A stretch of DNA of 64,000 nt from Enterocloster bolteae (GCF_002234575.2 NZ_CP022464.2:3162001-3226000), one strand, 5' to 3'; counted from the stretch's first letter, positions 34,765 to 42,730 are shown. Translations and numbers: made by a program. The notes: generated from the letters alone by a model not told the origin.

Positions 34765-34925
34765 TAAAACACCCCCTTAACAAGCTGTTTCGTGATACGG
34801 ATAAGGCCAACGGGTAACAGGATTAAAAGCATGAACTGCCACATAATATTCGTATCAAGGGTAAAGGCATCCGGGGACATGGGGAACAGAATCACATCTA
34901 TAAAAAGGTTGAATAAATCAATCAT
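34764..34925 (-). CDS. 53-residue membrane phage protein
   Basis: Begins MIDLFNLFIDVILFPMSPDA, with a second hydrophobic segment (WQFMLLILLPVGLIRI) and a basic tail. GAGGTGA upstream; its stop overlaps the Zot-like ATG (TAATG), so the two are translationally coupled. Candidate minor structural or assembly protein. Confidence 0.72.
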   Translation of the reverse strand: MIDLFNLFIDVILFPMSPDAFTLDTNIMWQFMLLILLPVGLIRITKQLVKGVF

Positions 34926-34969
34926 AAAATCACCTCAATGGGGGAAGGGGACCGGGGTCCCCTTCTGAA

Positions 34970-35254
34970 TCATACCTGATGGTAAATGCGCATGAAGAAC
35001 GCAACCACGGCGCCAGCGAAGAACAGACACATGGCGGCCAAAAGGATAGGCTGGCTTAAAATCCAGGTGAGCAGAAGCCCACATTCCTTCCAGAGCCAGG
35101 CCGTAACCACGGAAAACGTGGCTAACAGGCTGTCAAGGCCCGTAGCCGGAGTAGCCCCCTCAGCAAAAGCCGGGAAAGCCATAGCAACAGACGCAACACC
35201 AGTGGCGACAGGGACACAGCGATACTTCTTAACCGCATTCTTAATCTTCAACAT
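34970..35254 (-). CDS. Candidate major coat protein
   Basis: 94 residues from ATG 35254, with AGGAGG upstream. Basic N terminus and hydrophobic signal peptide with a likely cleavage after AFPAFA, giving a mature ~63-residue protein with an acidic start (EGATPATGLDSLL), membrane-spanning hydrophobic stretches and a basic end (FMRIYHQV). This matches the plan of inovirus pVIII: signal peptide, short exposed segment, membrane helix. Two hydrophobic stretches rather than one make it slightly atypical. Confidence 0.75.
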   Translation of the reverse strand: MLKIKNAVKKYRCVPVATGVASVAMAFPAFAEGATPATGLDSLLATFSVVTAWLWKECGLLLTWILSQPILLAAMCLFFAGAVVAFFMRIYHQV

Positions 35255-35276
35255 AAACAAACACCTCCTTATTAAT

Positions 35277-35435
35277 TTATAAAAGTCGCCTAAATATATC
35301 TACAACCTTCTTAAGAAGGGGCAGACCAATCACAAACATCCCCACCCAGTAGGAATGTCTCCAAAGGATATCAAACAGAAGTGATAACTCATGAAACATC
35401 CATTCAACAACCTTCATAACAATACTAAGGTTCAT
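35277..35435 (-). CDS. 52-residue membrane phage protein
   Basis: Begins MNLSIVMKVVEWMFHELSLL; central hydrophobic YWVGMFVIGLPLL; basic end (KKVVDIFRRLL). GGCGGTG upstream. One of three consecutive tiny membrane proteins; possibly a minor coat protein. Confidence 0.66.
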   Translation of the reverse strand: MNLSIVMKVVEWMFHELSLLFDILWRHSYWVGMFVIGLPLLKKVVDIFRRLL

Positions 35436-35439
35436 ATAA

Positions 35440-35583
35440 TCACCGCCTGTCTATCAGCGATACAAAGATATGGAAGAACTTATCCACAATCCATAAAAAA
35501 GCAATGAAGCCAAAGGCATAACAAACCGGATAGAACTGGACAGGGACATCCCCCATCAACGCGAGGATTTTCTCCATAAACAT
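35440..35583 (-). CDS. 47-residue membrane phage protein
   Basis: Begins MFMEKILALMGDVPVQFYPV and has one hydrophobic helix (CYAFGFIAFLWIV) with basic end. AGGAGG upstream. Its start overlaps the end of the 283-residue gene, and the next gene's ribosome binding site covers its stop. Confidence 0.66.
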   Translation of the reverse strand: MFMEKILALMGDVPVQFYPVCYAFGFIAFLWIVDKFFHIFVSLIDRR

Positions 35584-36407
35584 ATCAAACAACCTCCTAT
35601 CAGAACGACAACGATATATGTAAGCGTGTCAGAAACCTTGAATATATGATGATATTGATTCACCTGAATATTGACGTATGTATCACGGTATTGGAGACGG
35701 CCCGCACTCCAATAATATTCCCTGACATAGTTGGGGGAGCCATACTCCCTGATAGAGTAAAAGTTATTGCCAAGACAAGGAGTAAGATACACAAGCTTAC
35801 CTGTCTGCGCATATGGATTAAAATTCCCATCCACCAGACGGCCTTGAATGGCATTAGCCGAAACATTGAACAGACGGCCCCGGCTGTCTACATAAAGGGA
35901 ATCCGCATACTCAGGAGGAAAGAGAAGGGTATATTCCTGGCCCGAGATAGAAACATCATAACGAAGTACATTAACATAATCGTCAGAAGCAGAAACCGAA
36001 CGCGCCGAACGGACAGGGGCGTCCATAGGAATAATATCTGTAGGGCCTTCCTCCAGGTCAGAAACATCCTGCGCATCCTCCAGGGAAGAAAGCGCAGCAT
36101 CCGAGGAGGAAGCAAGACCGGGACCGCCAAAAGAATCACGAATAGCAACAAGTTCGCATAAAATGTATCGGAGTAAATCATCACGTTTTAAATCCTCAAA
36201 ATCATCAATATCCATTAAGGTCCTATCATCAACCAATAAATCCAAATCCGTATAAGAAGCGTTGGAAGATGATGCAACAGGTATAGCATCCTCATATCTT
36301 ACCAATTCTGTTTCCCTGCGCGGCCTGGAAGCGTTGGAAGGTGTAGCTGTATCCGCGTAGGCCAGGAGAGGGCAGGAGAGCAGGATAAAGCTACTTAGAA
36401 CCACCAC
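35556..36407 (-). CDS. Secreted phage structural protein with C-terminal membrane anchor
   Basis: About 283 residues if it starts at GTG 36407, which gives a clean signal peptide (MVVLSSFILLSCPLLAYA); the frame is open to 36530. Ser/Ala/Asp-rich middle, then a Tyr-rich C-terminal domain (YYWSAGRLQYRDTYVNIQ), a membrane helix (LTYIVVVLIGGCLICLW) and a basic tail RKSSR. This plan matches virion tip proteins held in the membrane before assembly. A second adhesin or minor coat role is likely. Start uncertain. Confidence 0.72.
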   Translation of the reverse strand: MVVLSSFILLSCPLLAYADTATPSNASRPRRETELVRYEDAIPVASSSNASYTDLDLLVDDRTLMDIDDFEDLKRDDLLRYILCELVAIRDSFGGPGLASSSDAALSSLEDAQDVSDLEEGPTDIIPMDAPVRSARSVSASDDYVNVLRYDVSISGQEYTLLFPPEYADSLYVDSRGRLFNVSANAIQGRLVDGNFNPYAQTGKLVYLTPCLGNNFYSIREYGSPNYVREYYWSAGRLQYRDTYVNIQVNQYHHIFKVSDTLTYIVVVLIGGCLICLWRKSSR

Positions 36408-36618
36408 TACGTTTAGATGCCCTAGGCGGACGAACCACAGAAGATGGACTGCCTCCCGCACCACGGAAGGAAATAACAAGCGTAGTAACAAACACAGAAA
36501 CAACAAGGACAGCGACCAAAAAATCACCATATGAATATCCTCCTAAATCACTGCCAAACAAAAGGACAGCAATCTTTGAAACAATAAAGATACAAAAATC
36601 AATTAAATCACGCATCAT
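36391..36618 (-). CDS. Small membrane phage protein with basic tail
   Basis: 75 residues from ATG 36618. Two hydrophobic segments (IDFCIFIVSKIAVLLFG, FLVAVLVVSVFVTTLVI) and a glycine/serine/arginine-rich tail (RPPRASKRSGGSK). Its end overlaps the start of the following gene by 17 bases. Unknown function. Confidence 0.65.
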   Translation of the reverse strand: MMRDLIDFCIFIVSKIAVLLFGSDLGGYSYGDFLVAVLVVSVFVTTLVISFRGAGGSPSSVVRPPRASKRSGGSK

Positions 36619-36623
36619 AATAA

Positions 36624-36842
36624 TCACGACCCCTTATTAAGAATCTGGAACACAACTGCAAGGCTGATAGGGACAACCACAAAACCAACCATCCAGGGCG
36701 GGAGATAGGAAAGGCACATCACCAGCCAGCCGACAGAACGGACAATGTTAACAATCACAAGGATAAGCGTTGCAATCATGTTAACAATGAAGCCAACCAC
36801 AGTTTCAACAAACCCGGCAACCGCATCAAAAAATTGAAACAT
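36624..36842 (-). CDS. Small two- to three-pass membrane phage protein (pVI-like candidate)
   Basis: 72 residues with GGGGG upstream. Hydrophobic throughout (FVETVVGFIVNMIATLILVI, WMVGFVVVPISLAVVF). It directly follows the pIII-like gene, the position of gene VI in inoviruses, whose product anchors pIII at the virion end. Assignment by position only. Confidence 0.62.
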   Translation of the reverse strand: MFQFFDAVAGFVETVVGFIVNMIATLILVIVNIVRSVGWLVMCLSYLPPWMVGFVVVPISLAVVFQILNKGS

Positions 36843-38039
36843 CTATGTACCCCCTTTGAACCGATAATAGCCAATGCAGAGCATGGCAATCGTGAGAGTA
36901 AGGGAAAAGCCAATAGGGATATTCAAGCCCTTCATGTTATTGTAAATATGATTCAGGAAATAGGATATATCCGATAAAGGCCCCCTAATACGGGTAAAAT
37001 AATCATCATAACGGAACGAATTAATGTTATTGCTTACATCCTCCATTAGCTGTTTTTCATTTTCCTGCATATTGTGAATCGAATCATTCAACTGAGCATT
37101 GCTATTATCCAGACGGGATTTATCATAACCATTTGCAAGTTTATCCGTATTTGCATTATTGTTATTAATGATATTCGTGGTGTTAGATTCCTGGGAATCA
37201 ATGATATCCTCTGTATTGCGCCGGTTTGCGGCTAAATCCTCAGAGTGATGTTGATTCATTTTGTTATACATGTTCGTGAACTCACCCGCCAACTGGTCCC
37301 AAAAGGAATGGAGCTGGTTACTGATAGTCTGAGTGGTATCCACAATTTGCTCAATGATAGTATCCTGTTTCTGCACCAAGACCGCCGTATTATTAGCCGT
37401 ATCCTGGACTGAATTGGCAATCGCCTGATTTTGTTCTGATGCATCCGGGAGAGGAGCAACCGGATTGTTAATGTTACCGGATTCATAATCGCGGAAGGAA
37501 ATGACCGAGGAAAAGTTAAGCCTTTGCGTACCATAAAGAGGAAACGCATAAGGGAAAAAGAACTCAACCGAGGTAAGGGACTGGCTATTTACGTTGTATG
37601 TAACCGTGTAGAAGTCAGGAGGGATGGTGTCCGAAGCAATCTTCGGAAGCTGGCCGGATAAATCCGAAGCGTTAGGTCTTTTAACACGGCCACGGGCATA
37701 CATCCTATCAAGCAATAATGAAGTGCTACTTGTCTGGATGGAAACCTGAGCCTTCCACTTGCCAGTTGTCGGAAAAGAGGAGCGGGGGAGAACCAAAACA
37801 AAACCTTGAATACCCATACCGTCAGAAGGTGTAAATTCCTTACCAAAAGCACCTTGCCCGCCAGCCTCCTGAACCTTACCAAGGGATTTCTTATAGGTTC
37901 CAGAACCATAAGCAAAAACTTCAACCGTTGACCAGTTAATCGTATTGGTAGATGTAGGAAGGTCCCCGGCCAAAACAGTCAGGGGGAATGACGAAAGGAT
38001 AAAAAGCGCCAACAGAGCACTTAAAAGTTTCTTAACCAT
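36843..38039 (-). CDS. pIII-like adsorption protein
   Basis: 398 residues from ATG 38039, with GGGGGTG upstream. N-terminal signal peptide (KKLLSALLALFILSS, cleavage near LAGD), a ~190-residue beta-rich domain, a long Asn/Gln/Asp-rich helical stalk (about 220-345, with NNNN runs) and a C-terminal membrane helix (IPIGFSLTLTIAMLCIGYY) with short basic tail. Inovirus pIII proteins bind the host receptor with N domains and anchor by the C terminus. It is the first gene of the structural operon, next to attR. Confidence 0.78.
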   Translation of the reverse strand: MVKKLLSALLALFILSSFPLTVLAGDLPTSTNTINWSTVEVFAYGSGTYKKSLGKVQEAGGQGAFGKEFTPSDGMGIQGFVLVLPRSSFPTTGKWKAQVSIQTSSTSLLLDRMYARGRVKRPNASDLSGQLPKIASDTIPPDFYTVTYNVNSQSLTSVEFFFPYAFPLYGTQRLNFSSVISFRDYESGNINNPVAPLPDASEQNQAIANSVQDTANNTAVLVQKQDTIIEQIVDTTQTISNQLHSFWDQLAGEFTNMYNKMNQHHSEDLAANRRNTEDIIDSQESNTTNIINNNNANTDKLANGYDKSRLDNSNAQLNDSIHNMQENEKQLMEDVSNNINSFRYDDYFTRIRGPLSDISYFLNHIYNNMKGLNIPIGFSLTLTIAMLCIGYYRFKGGT

Positions 38040-38101
38040 AAAAAAATACACCCCCTAACAAAAGTGTTAAAAGATGTATCCTTATATACTTAAATCAGTC
38101 T

Positions 38102-38138
38102 TAATTATTCGTTAAACTAGACTTTCGCGAATAGTTAG
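38102..38138. repeat. attR: dif-like direct repeat
   Basis: Arms TATTCGTTAAA (38106-38116) and TTTCGCGAATA (38123-38133) are inverted with 9 of 11 matching positions and flank a 6-bp centre CTAGAC. This gives exactly the 11-6-11 layout of dif. The flanking CGAATAGTTAG end matches attL. Confidence 0.88.
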
Positions 38139-38242
38139 AAAGGCCGTTCTATCCGGGCCTAACTATACCCGAGTTTAAATATAGATTTCATTTTCGCGCA
38201 ATTTTCAGACATGTTGAAACCATCTCTTTCATCCAAACTGTT

Positions 38243-39202
38243 TTAATATTCCTGCTCCGGATGATAGAATTTTTTCATGTGATTATACATCGGGTCAACG
38301 ACACCAAATATGGGAAGCTGTATATCGGATACGGACTGGTCCACAATGTCGCCGTTTATGACATACCAGTGATGATATGCAGTGCCCTTCTGGTCTGAAC
38401 CTGTAGGGTAAATGATTTCTGCGTTCACTGTATGCCCCGTATATTCGTTGAGACGGGCCAGAACCTGCTTCGCGGTTTCCTCCAGGGCATCTGCTTTCCC
38501 GGCATACTCAGCTTGCTCCATATCCTCCAAATAAAAATCCAGAGAAACGCTTAGATACCAGAGGTCCGGCTTCCTTTTGAAGATACCGGCATAATCAATA
38601 TCATACAAACAAAAATCTGATTCTGGATTTTCCCAATCCATGCTGCTGTCAGATTCATCCAACAGGGGCGATGTCTTAAGCGCTACCTCTGCCCTGGGAC
38701 TTATGTCTGCAGCAGGGTCCTTATACGGCCTGTCTGTTATATGGTCTCCGCTGACATAATAATTGAGAAATCTAATCCAGTACTCAGGCTGCCAACAGAC
38801 AGCGGGAATAACAGGGCTGATTACATCCCTGGCATATACCTCTCCTGTCATGGTCTGGAAATTCTTTTCTATGCAGTATCCGAATGGGTGTTCCATACTC
38901 CTGTCCTTAAAGTTACTGAGCAGTATGGAGCGCTCCTGTCCGTCCTTATCCTTATAACCGATTTCCCATGTATAAATGTTAGTGGAATCAAAGGGCGTGA
39001 CCGTATAGCCGCTCTCTTTCGCCAGCACCATCCACCCCTCTCCCAGCAGCCGATTCAGGTCATCATGGTATACCTTTGTATAATCCGTGGTTATATTATT
39101 TTCAAGGTGATCAATCATCTGATTGGCCAGCAAAAGTCCTGATATCATGACAATAAGGATGACCGCCGCCAGGATTCCTGTGCTCTTTTTCAATGGCTTC
39201 AT
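38243..39202 (-). CDS. Membrane-anchored extracytoplasmic protein, unknown
   Basis: 319 residues. One N-terminal membrane segment (TGILAAVILIVMISGLLLA) and a long exterior domain (EIGYKDKDGQERSILLSNF; WYVINGDIVDQSVSDIQ). No known domain. GGGGGAG precedes the ATG. It lies 11 bases downstream of the zinc-ribbon gene and is probably cotranscribed with it. Confidence 0.78.
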   Translation of the reverse strand: MKPLKKSTGILAAVILIVMISGLLLANQMIDHLENNITTDYTKVYHDDLNRLLGEGWMVLAKESGYTVTPFDSTNIYTWEIGYKDKDGQERSILLSNFKDRSMEHPFGYCIEKNFQTMTGEVYARDVISPVIPAVCWQPEYWIRFLNYYVSGDHITDRPYKDPAADISPRAEVALKTSPLLDESDSSMDWENPESDFCLYDIDYAGIFKRKPDLWYLSVSLDFYLEDMEQAEYAGKADALEETAKQVLARLNEYTGHTVNAEIIYPTGSDQKGTAYHHWYVINGDIVDQSVSDIQLPIFGVVDPMYNHMKKFYHPEQEY

Positions 39203-39213
39203 TGTCTCCCCCT

Positions 39214-39885
39214 TTATCTGGTGTAGCTGAAATACAGAAAAATTGCTGTGGTTACCTGTTTACAGAAAAACATGAGTAGCAGATCCAGTCCAAGAATGAT
39301 CAGACTGTTGGCCGTTGACAGTCCGCCGTCCTCTGCCAGCATCTTTTTTAACTCCGGGTTCTCTTCCTCTGCCCTGTCGTTACACCCATGAAAATCGAGA
39401 ACTTCCCTGGTGTGTTTCCAGAACATCCGGTCCGCTATTTTTCCCAAAGGATAGAATTCCAACGCCAGCATAATAAGGAGGAACAGAAATACATAGCCGG
39501 TATCATAAGGCAGAGAACGGCTTCCCTTGTGCATCCATCCATAAGCGGCAGCCATCAGAGGGACTGCTGTCATATTGAGGACAATGAGCCACAGGGAAAT
39601 GTCAAACATGCCTCTTTTGGCAAACCAAAGGTTTCCTCCAAATCCGGCGGAAGGGTTAAACTCCGGCTTGTTCTGGGCTTTTCTGAACCGTTCCAGTGTA
39701 TCTTCTTCGGTATGAACCAGACAGTCCCGGATATCGGATACCAGGTAACCGTCTAACCGCATTTTATTATCTTCCGGACTGTTAACGCGCTTGGGCACGA
39801 TTTTGAATCTATATTTACAGTAAGGGCATTGTATGCTGTCCTGTTCCAACTCTTTCTGGCAAATGGGGCATTTTATTTTTTTCAT
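39214..39885 (-). CDS. Zinc-ribbon membrane protein
   Basis: 223 residues. N-terminal zinc ribbon CPIC...CPYC (residues about 6-23), a soluble linker, then three hydrophobic segments (WLIVLNMTAVPLMAAAY, VFLFLLIMLALEF, SLIILGLDLLLMFF). Resembles DUF2628-type proteins in plan. Function unknown; forms a pair with the anchored protein downstream. Confidence 0.82.
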   Translation of the reverse strand: MKKIKCPICQKELEQDSIQCPYCKYRFKIVPKRVNSPEDNKMRLDGYLVSDIRDCLVHTEEDTLERFRKAQNKPEFNPSAGFGGNLWFAKRGMFDISLWLIVLNMTAVPLMAAAYGWMHKGSRSLPYDTGYVFLFLLIMLALEFYPLGKIADRMFWKHTREVLDFHGCNDRAEEENPELKKMLAEDGGLSTANSLIILGLDLLLMFFCKQVTTAIFLYFSYTR

Positions 39886-40067
39886 TTATGACCAGCCTTT
39901 CCCGCCAAAAGCTCTGTGGTGCCTGGCGCTGACTGCAAGTTTCAGTGAGGGGTTCAGTCAAAAGCTATCTGTCTCTATTTTATCACATCTCACCTGGATA
40001 AGCCAGAAAAAGGAAGCCGCGCGCAGTGCTTCTATAGATATATTGGAGTGTTTGTGATATAGTGAAA

Positions 40068-40084
40068 TTATCAGAAAATGATAA
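40068..40084. promoter_or_regulatory. TTATCA-N5-TGATAA dyad before the BFD-like gene
   Basis: Perfect 6-bp arms immediately before and overlapping the ribosome binding region, followed by GAATGATAATGG. ATGATAAT-rich sequence resembles Fur-box hexamers (GATAAT). Regulation by iron is inference. Confidence 0.4.
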
Positions 40085-40096
40085 AGGAGAATGATA

Positions 40097-40255
40097 ATGG
40101 ATAATCGTGAAGTGATATGTTATTGCGCGGGTGTCACAAAGGCACAGATTCTGGAAGCTCTGGATAACGGCGCCCGGAACCTGGACGATATAAAACAAAT
40201 GACAGGGGCATGCACTATTGGCAGATGTAAAGAATTAAGTCCCACAGGGAAATGA
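40097..40255 (+). CDS. BFD-like [2Fe-2S] protein
   Basis: 52 residues: VICYCAGVTKAQILEALDNG then TGACTIGRCKELSP. The four cysteines (CYC, TGACT, GRCK) are the ligand pattern of bacterioferritin-associated ferredoxin-like domains, used alone or as domains of reductases to carry electrons. AAAGGAG lies eight bases upstream; an in-frame ATG at 40091 is possible. It stands alone between convergent genes. Confidence 0.88.
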   Translation: MDNREVICYCAGVTKAQILEALDNGARNLDDIKQMTGACTIGRCKELSPTGK

Positions 40256-40366
40256 TGTTCCTCTGCGATTATAGGTATAATCAGGGAATACAATAATATC
40301 TTTTCAATCCAGTCCAATCATATATACCAATCATAAGGTCCCATATTCCTTACATCTGCCGGCAAA

Positions 40367-40418
40367 GGGCTTCTGGATTCTGGAGGTTTTATGCACACCC
40401 TCCAGAATCCGGAAGCCC
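40367..40418. terminator. Long hairpin between the BFD-like and DUF4317 genes
   Basis: GGGCTTC-GGATTCTGGAGG pairs with CCTCCAGAATCC-GAAGCCC, about 19 of 20 positions, loop near TTTTATGCACA. Sits between convergent genes and likely serves both. Confidence 0.75.
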
Positions 40419-40426
40419 AAACTCTG

Positions 40427-41050
40427 TCAAATAATTTCCAAAAGCTTCAGTATTTCATTGTGAGGCTTGCCAGCATCCGCCTGAAATACGTCAATGTGAT
40501 TCAGATCCCCGCTTCTGTCCGTAAAGGCAGGGAATAAAAAGCCGCATACGGGTTTATCCGGCTCATACTCCCCGCTCAGGGGGCAGACAGCGCAAATCAT
40601 ATATTCAAATACCTCCTCTGATTCCCACTGGCGTTCCTTGTCAGAACCTTTTGCCGGGATATCATAACGATCATGGAAAACCAGGATGGCATACTCCCTC
40701 TCTGCACGGTAATGCTCCATAATAACATCATAAAATGTATCCATCAGGGCATCATTTTTCAGGCCGCATTCATTCATGGCCATGAGAAGCTGCCACATAC
40801 TTCCTGGTTTCCGCGCACCTTGAGGATATTCGTACTTTTTCAGGTTCACATTCGTGGCTGCAAAGGGGATTTCCTTAGCCAGCTTCAGTTTCTTTGTCCG
40901 TTCTGATGCCGATAATTTAAGAAAATTAATATTAAAACTCCCATCAAAATCCCCATCCCTGTCAACATAACATCCTGCAATTCTGGTAAAGGAGGTGCGG
41001 GAAAGGGTCATCCGTCTTGTAAGCTCCAGCATGTCTTCTCTGTTTATCAT
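40427..41050 (-). CDS. DUF4317 family protein, short form
   Basis: 207 residues. The family signatures TSFTRIAGCYVDRDGD, the VFHDRYDIPAKGSD segment, EVFEYMICAVCPLS and CGFLFPAFTDRSGDLN are all present. Members I know run to roughly 350-400 residues; this one ends soon after the FLFPAF block, so it lacks the C-terminal third. No frameshift remnant is visible downstream, where the terminator follows directly. Function of the family is unknown. Confidence 0.82.
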   Translation of the reverse strand: MINREDMLELTRRMTLSRTSFTRIAGCYVDRDGDFDGSFNINFLKLSASERTKKLKLAKEIPFAATNVNLKKYEYPQGARKPGSMWQLLMAMNECGLKNDALMDTFYDVIMEHYRAEREYAILVFHDRYDIPAKGSDKERQWESEEVFEYMICAVCPLSGEYEPDKPVCGFLFPAFTDRSGDLNHIDVFQADAGKPHNEILKLLEII

Positions 41051-41279
41051 AATCTGTCCGTTGCTTTCCTGTCTTTTCTGTCATTCATAAACAGATTGTA
41101 CCATATACTTCATGGTCCAACAACATATTAAAATTGTATTCAGTTAAATTATATACAGGTAGGTGCGCCATATGGCGAATGAAATGATAAAAGAAACAGA
41201 GCAGGTAATAGACCAGGAAATTGTCATGGCATTGTCTATTGACCGTGTCATGGGCCTTCTGCTGATTGGAGTGACCATG

Positions 41280-42599
41280 TTAATCATTTTTCGGGCTGTA
41301 TTGATAGCCAGGAATGCTTCTCTCCTCCATCCGCAGAAGAGCTATCCCCAGAACTGCCAATAGTGATTGGGTAATGGGAACAGACAGCCATACGCCCTCT
41401 AGCTTCATGACAGGAGGCAGTCCAAGGGTCAGAAGGAAGAATAAAAGTACTGGTTCACCATAGACCAAAAGGTAGGAAAACAAGTTCTGTTTTGTTGCAT
41501 AAAAGTAGGATGTGGTGGTCCTGCAAAAGGCAATAAAGAGGAAACCGGCAGTAAAAACCGGCATACTTTCAGCCACAATCGGGAATGCAGCGGAGGATGC
41601 GCCGAAAAAGCCGGAAACAGCACTCCTCAAAAGGCAGAGAATTCCCATATTGGCCAGAGCAGTAACGGCGGCAAACAAATATGCCATGTTCCGCACGGTT
41701 CTGGCCTGCTTTGGTTTTCCGATTCCAAGGTAAAAGCTCATGAGAGGCTGGCTTCCATCTCCGATTCCCTGTAAAAGCAGCTGTACGATGGCTACCACAT
41801 AGGATATCACTGCATAGGCGGCCACCGCAGCCTCACCTCCATACACATATGCGCTCCGGTTAATCAGCATGATTACAATAAAGGGGGAGATTGTAAGGCC
41901 GAATGGCGATACGCCTGTACCGGCAATCCTGAGCATCTGCTTTTTCTTTAATAAAAAGTGTTCTTTCCGGATTCCTTTTATTCTGGCTCCCATGAATAAA
42001 ATACAAGGGACCACTGTAACCCCCTGCCCTATGACGGTGGCGGCCGCGGCGCCCGCCACACCCTTGTGGTATACAGCTACAAACAGGAAGTCCAGCAGGA
42101 TGTTGGTCAAAAATCCTCCAATCATGGATCCCATGGCTGTCACTGCCCCTTCATAATTTCGAATCAGTGGTGCAAAGCCGGTTGCAAAGAGCTGAAGCAG
42201 GGAACCTCCAATCAGAATACGGATATATACCATGGCTTCTCCATACACGCTGCCCTCTGCCCCTGACAGTCTGAGGACCGGGCCGCATAATGCAAACAGG
42301 ACAGCCATAAGCAAAAGCCCTCCCAAAAACAGGGTGGTAAGAGTATTTCCCAGGCACTCTTCCTCCCTCTCCCGGTCTCCTTTTCCACGGTAAAGGGATA
42401 TCCAGACAGCGCCTCCCATGCCGATACCCGTTCCCACAGCCTGGACCAGGGCAGCCAGCGGATAGGCAATATTCACGGCGGCAAGTCCAATGTCTCCTAT
42501 GTTTCTCCCAATAAAAAAGCCATCCACAATCGTGTAAAGTCCTGAAAAGGCAAATGCAAGCATGGACGGAAGTACTGCTCCTATAAAACGTCTTAACAT
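41280..42599 (-). CDS. MATE-family efflux transporter
   Basis: 439 residues, twelve membrane segments in two bundles. LPSMLAFAFSGLYTIVDGFF, GLAAVNIAYPL and the GIGMGGAVWISLYRGKGD loop are typical MATE sequences (Na+/H+ antiport of cationic compounds). Divergent from a MerR regulator with 131 bases between, so drug- or metabolite-responsive control is probable. Confidence 0.93.
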   Translation of the reverse strand: MLRRFIGAVLPSMLAFAFSGLYTIVDGFFIGRNIGDIGLAAVNIAYPLAALVQAVGTGIGMGGAVWISLYRGKGDREREEECLGNTLTTLFLGGLLLMAVLFALCGPVLRLSGAEGSVYGEAMVYIRILIGGSLLQLFATGFAPLIRNYEGAVTAMGSMIGGFLTNILLDFLFVAVYHKGVAGAAAATVIGQGVTVVPCILFMGARIKGIRKEHFLLKKKQMLRIAGTGVSPFGLTISPFIVIMLINRSAYVYGGEAAVAAYAVISYVVAIVQLLLQGIGDGSQPLMSFYLGIGKPKQARTVRNMAYLFAAVTALANMGILCLLRSAVSGFFGASSAAFPIVAESMPVFTAGFLFIAFCRTTTSYFYATKQNLFSYLLVYGEPVLLFFLLTLGLPPVMKLEGVWLSVPITQSLLAVLGIALLRMEERSIPGYQYSPKND

Positions 42600-42682
42600 G
42601 ACAAACCTCCCATTATTTGATACAATGAGAATAGTATAAACCTTAAAGCTGCTTGAAAGTCAATCTGTTTTTAATAAGGTCC

Positions 42683-42713
42683 CCTGTATAGAATGGAAAT
42701 TGATAGGGACTTT
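42683..42713. promoter_or_regulatory. MATE-merR divergent control region
   Basis: GTCCC (about 42682-42686) and GGGAC (about 42706-42710) form an inverted pair within AAGGTCCCC ... TAGGGACTTT, close to the MerR start. MerR regulators bind such dyads between -35 and -10. Approximate assignment. Confidence 0.4.
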
Positions 42714-42730
42714 TAATAAGGAGGAATACC

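Larger units (their letters stand above)
30437..38138. mobile_element. Integrated filamentous phage (inovirus-type prophage), 7.66 kb
   Basis: Bounded by direct repeats 30437-30475 and 38102-38138, with one unit measuring 7664 bp, within the usual inovirus genome size. Content follows inovirus logic. A leftward module runs: adhesin-like protein, small membrane proteins, coat protein candidate, Zot/pI-like ATPase, Rep, small DNA-binding proteins. A short rightward module carries an RHH repressor. Base composition is more AT-rich than the flanks. There is no integrase, capsid, terminase, portal, tail or lysis gene. No secretin (pIV) is present, as expected in a single-membrane host. Integration is inferred to use the host Xer recombinase. 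Confidence 0.87.

Noticed and set aside
35646..36161. 171-residue + frame in the phage structural region
   Set aside because: Antisense to the 283-residue secreted phage protein, without a ribosome binding site or recognisable sequence.
30437..38138. Phage element considered as a conjugative plasmid or small ICE
   Set aside because: No relaxase, coupling protein or type IV secretion gene; the ATPase fits Zot and structural genes fit a filamentous phage.
41163..41363. 66-residue + frame with a hydrophobic segment before the MATE gene end
   Set aside because: Its second half lies antisense in the MATE gene and the ribosome binding site is weak.
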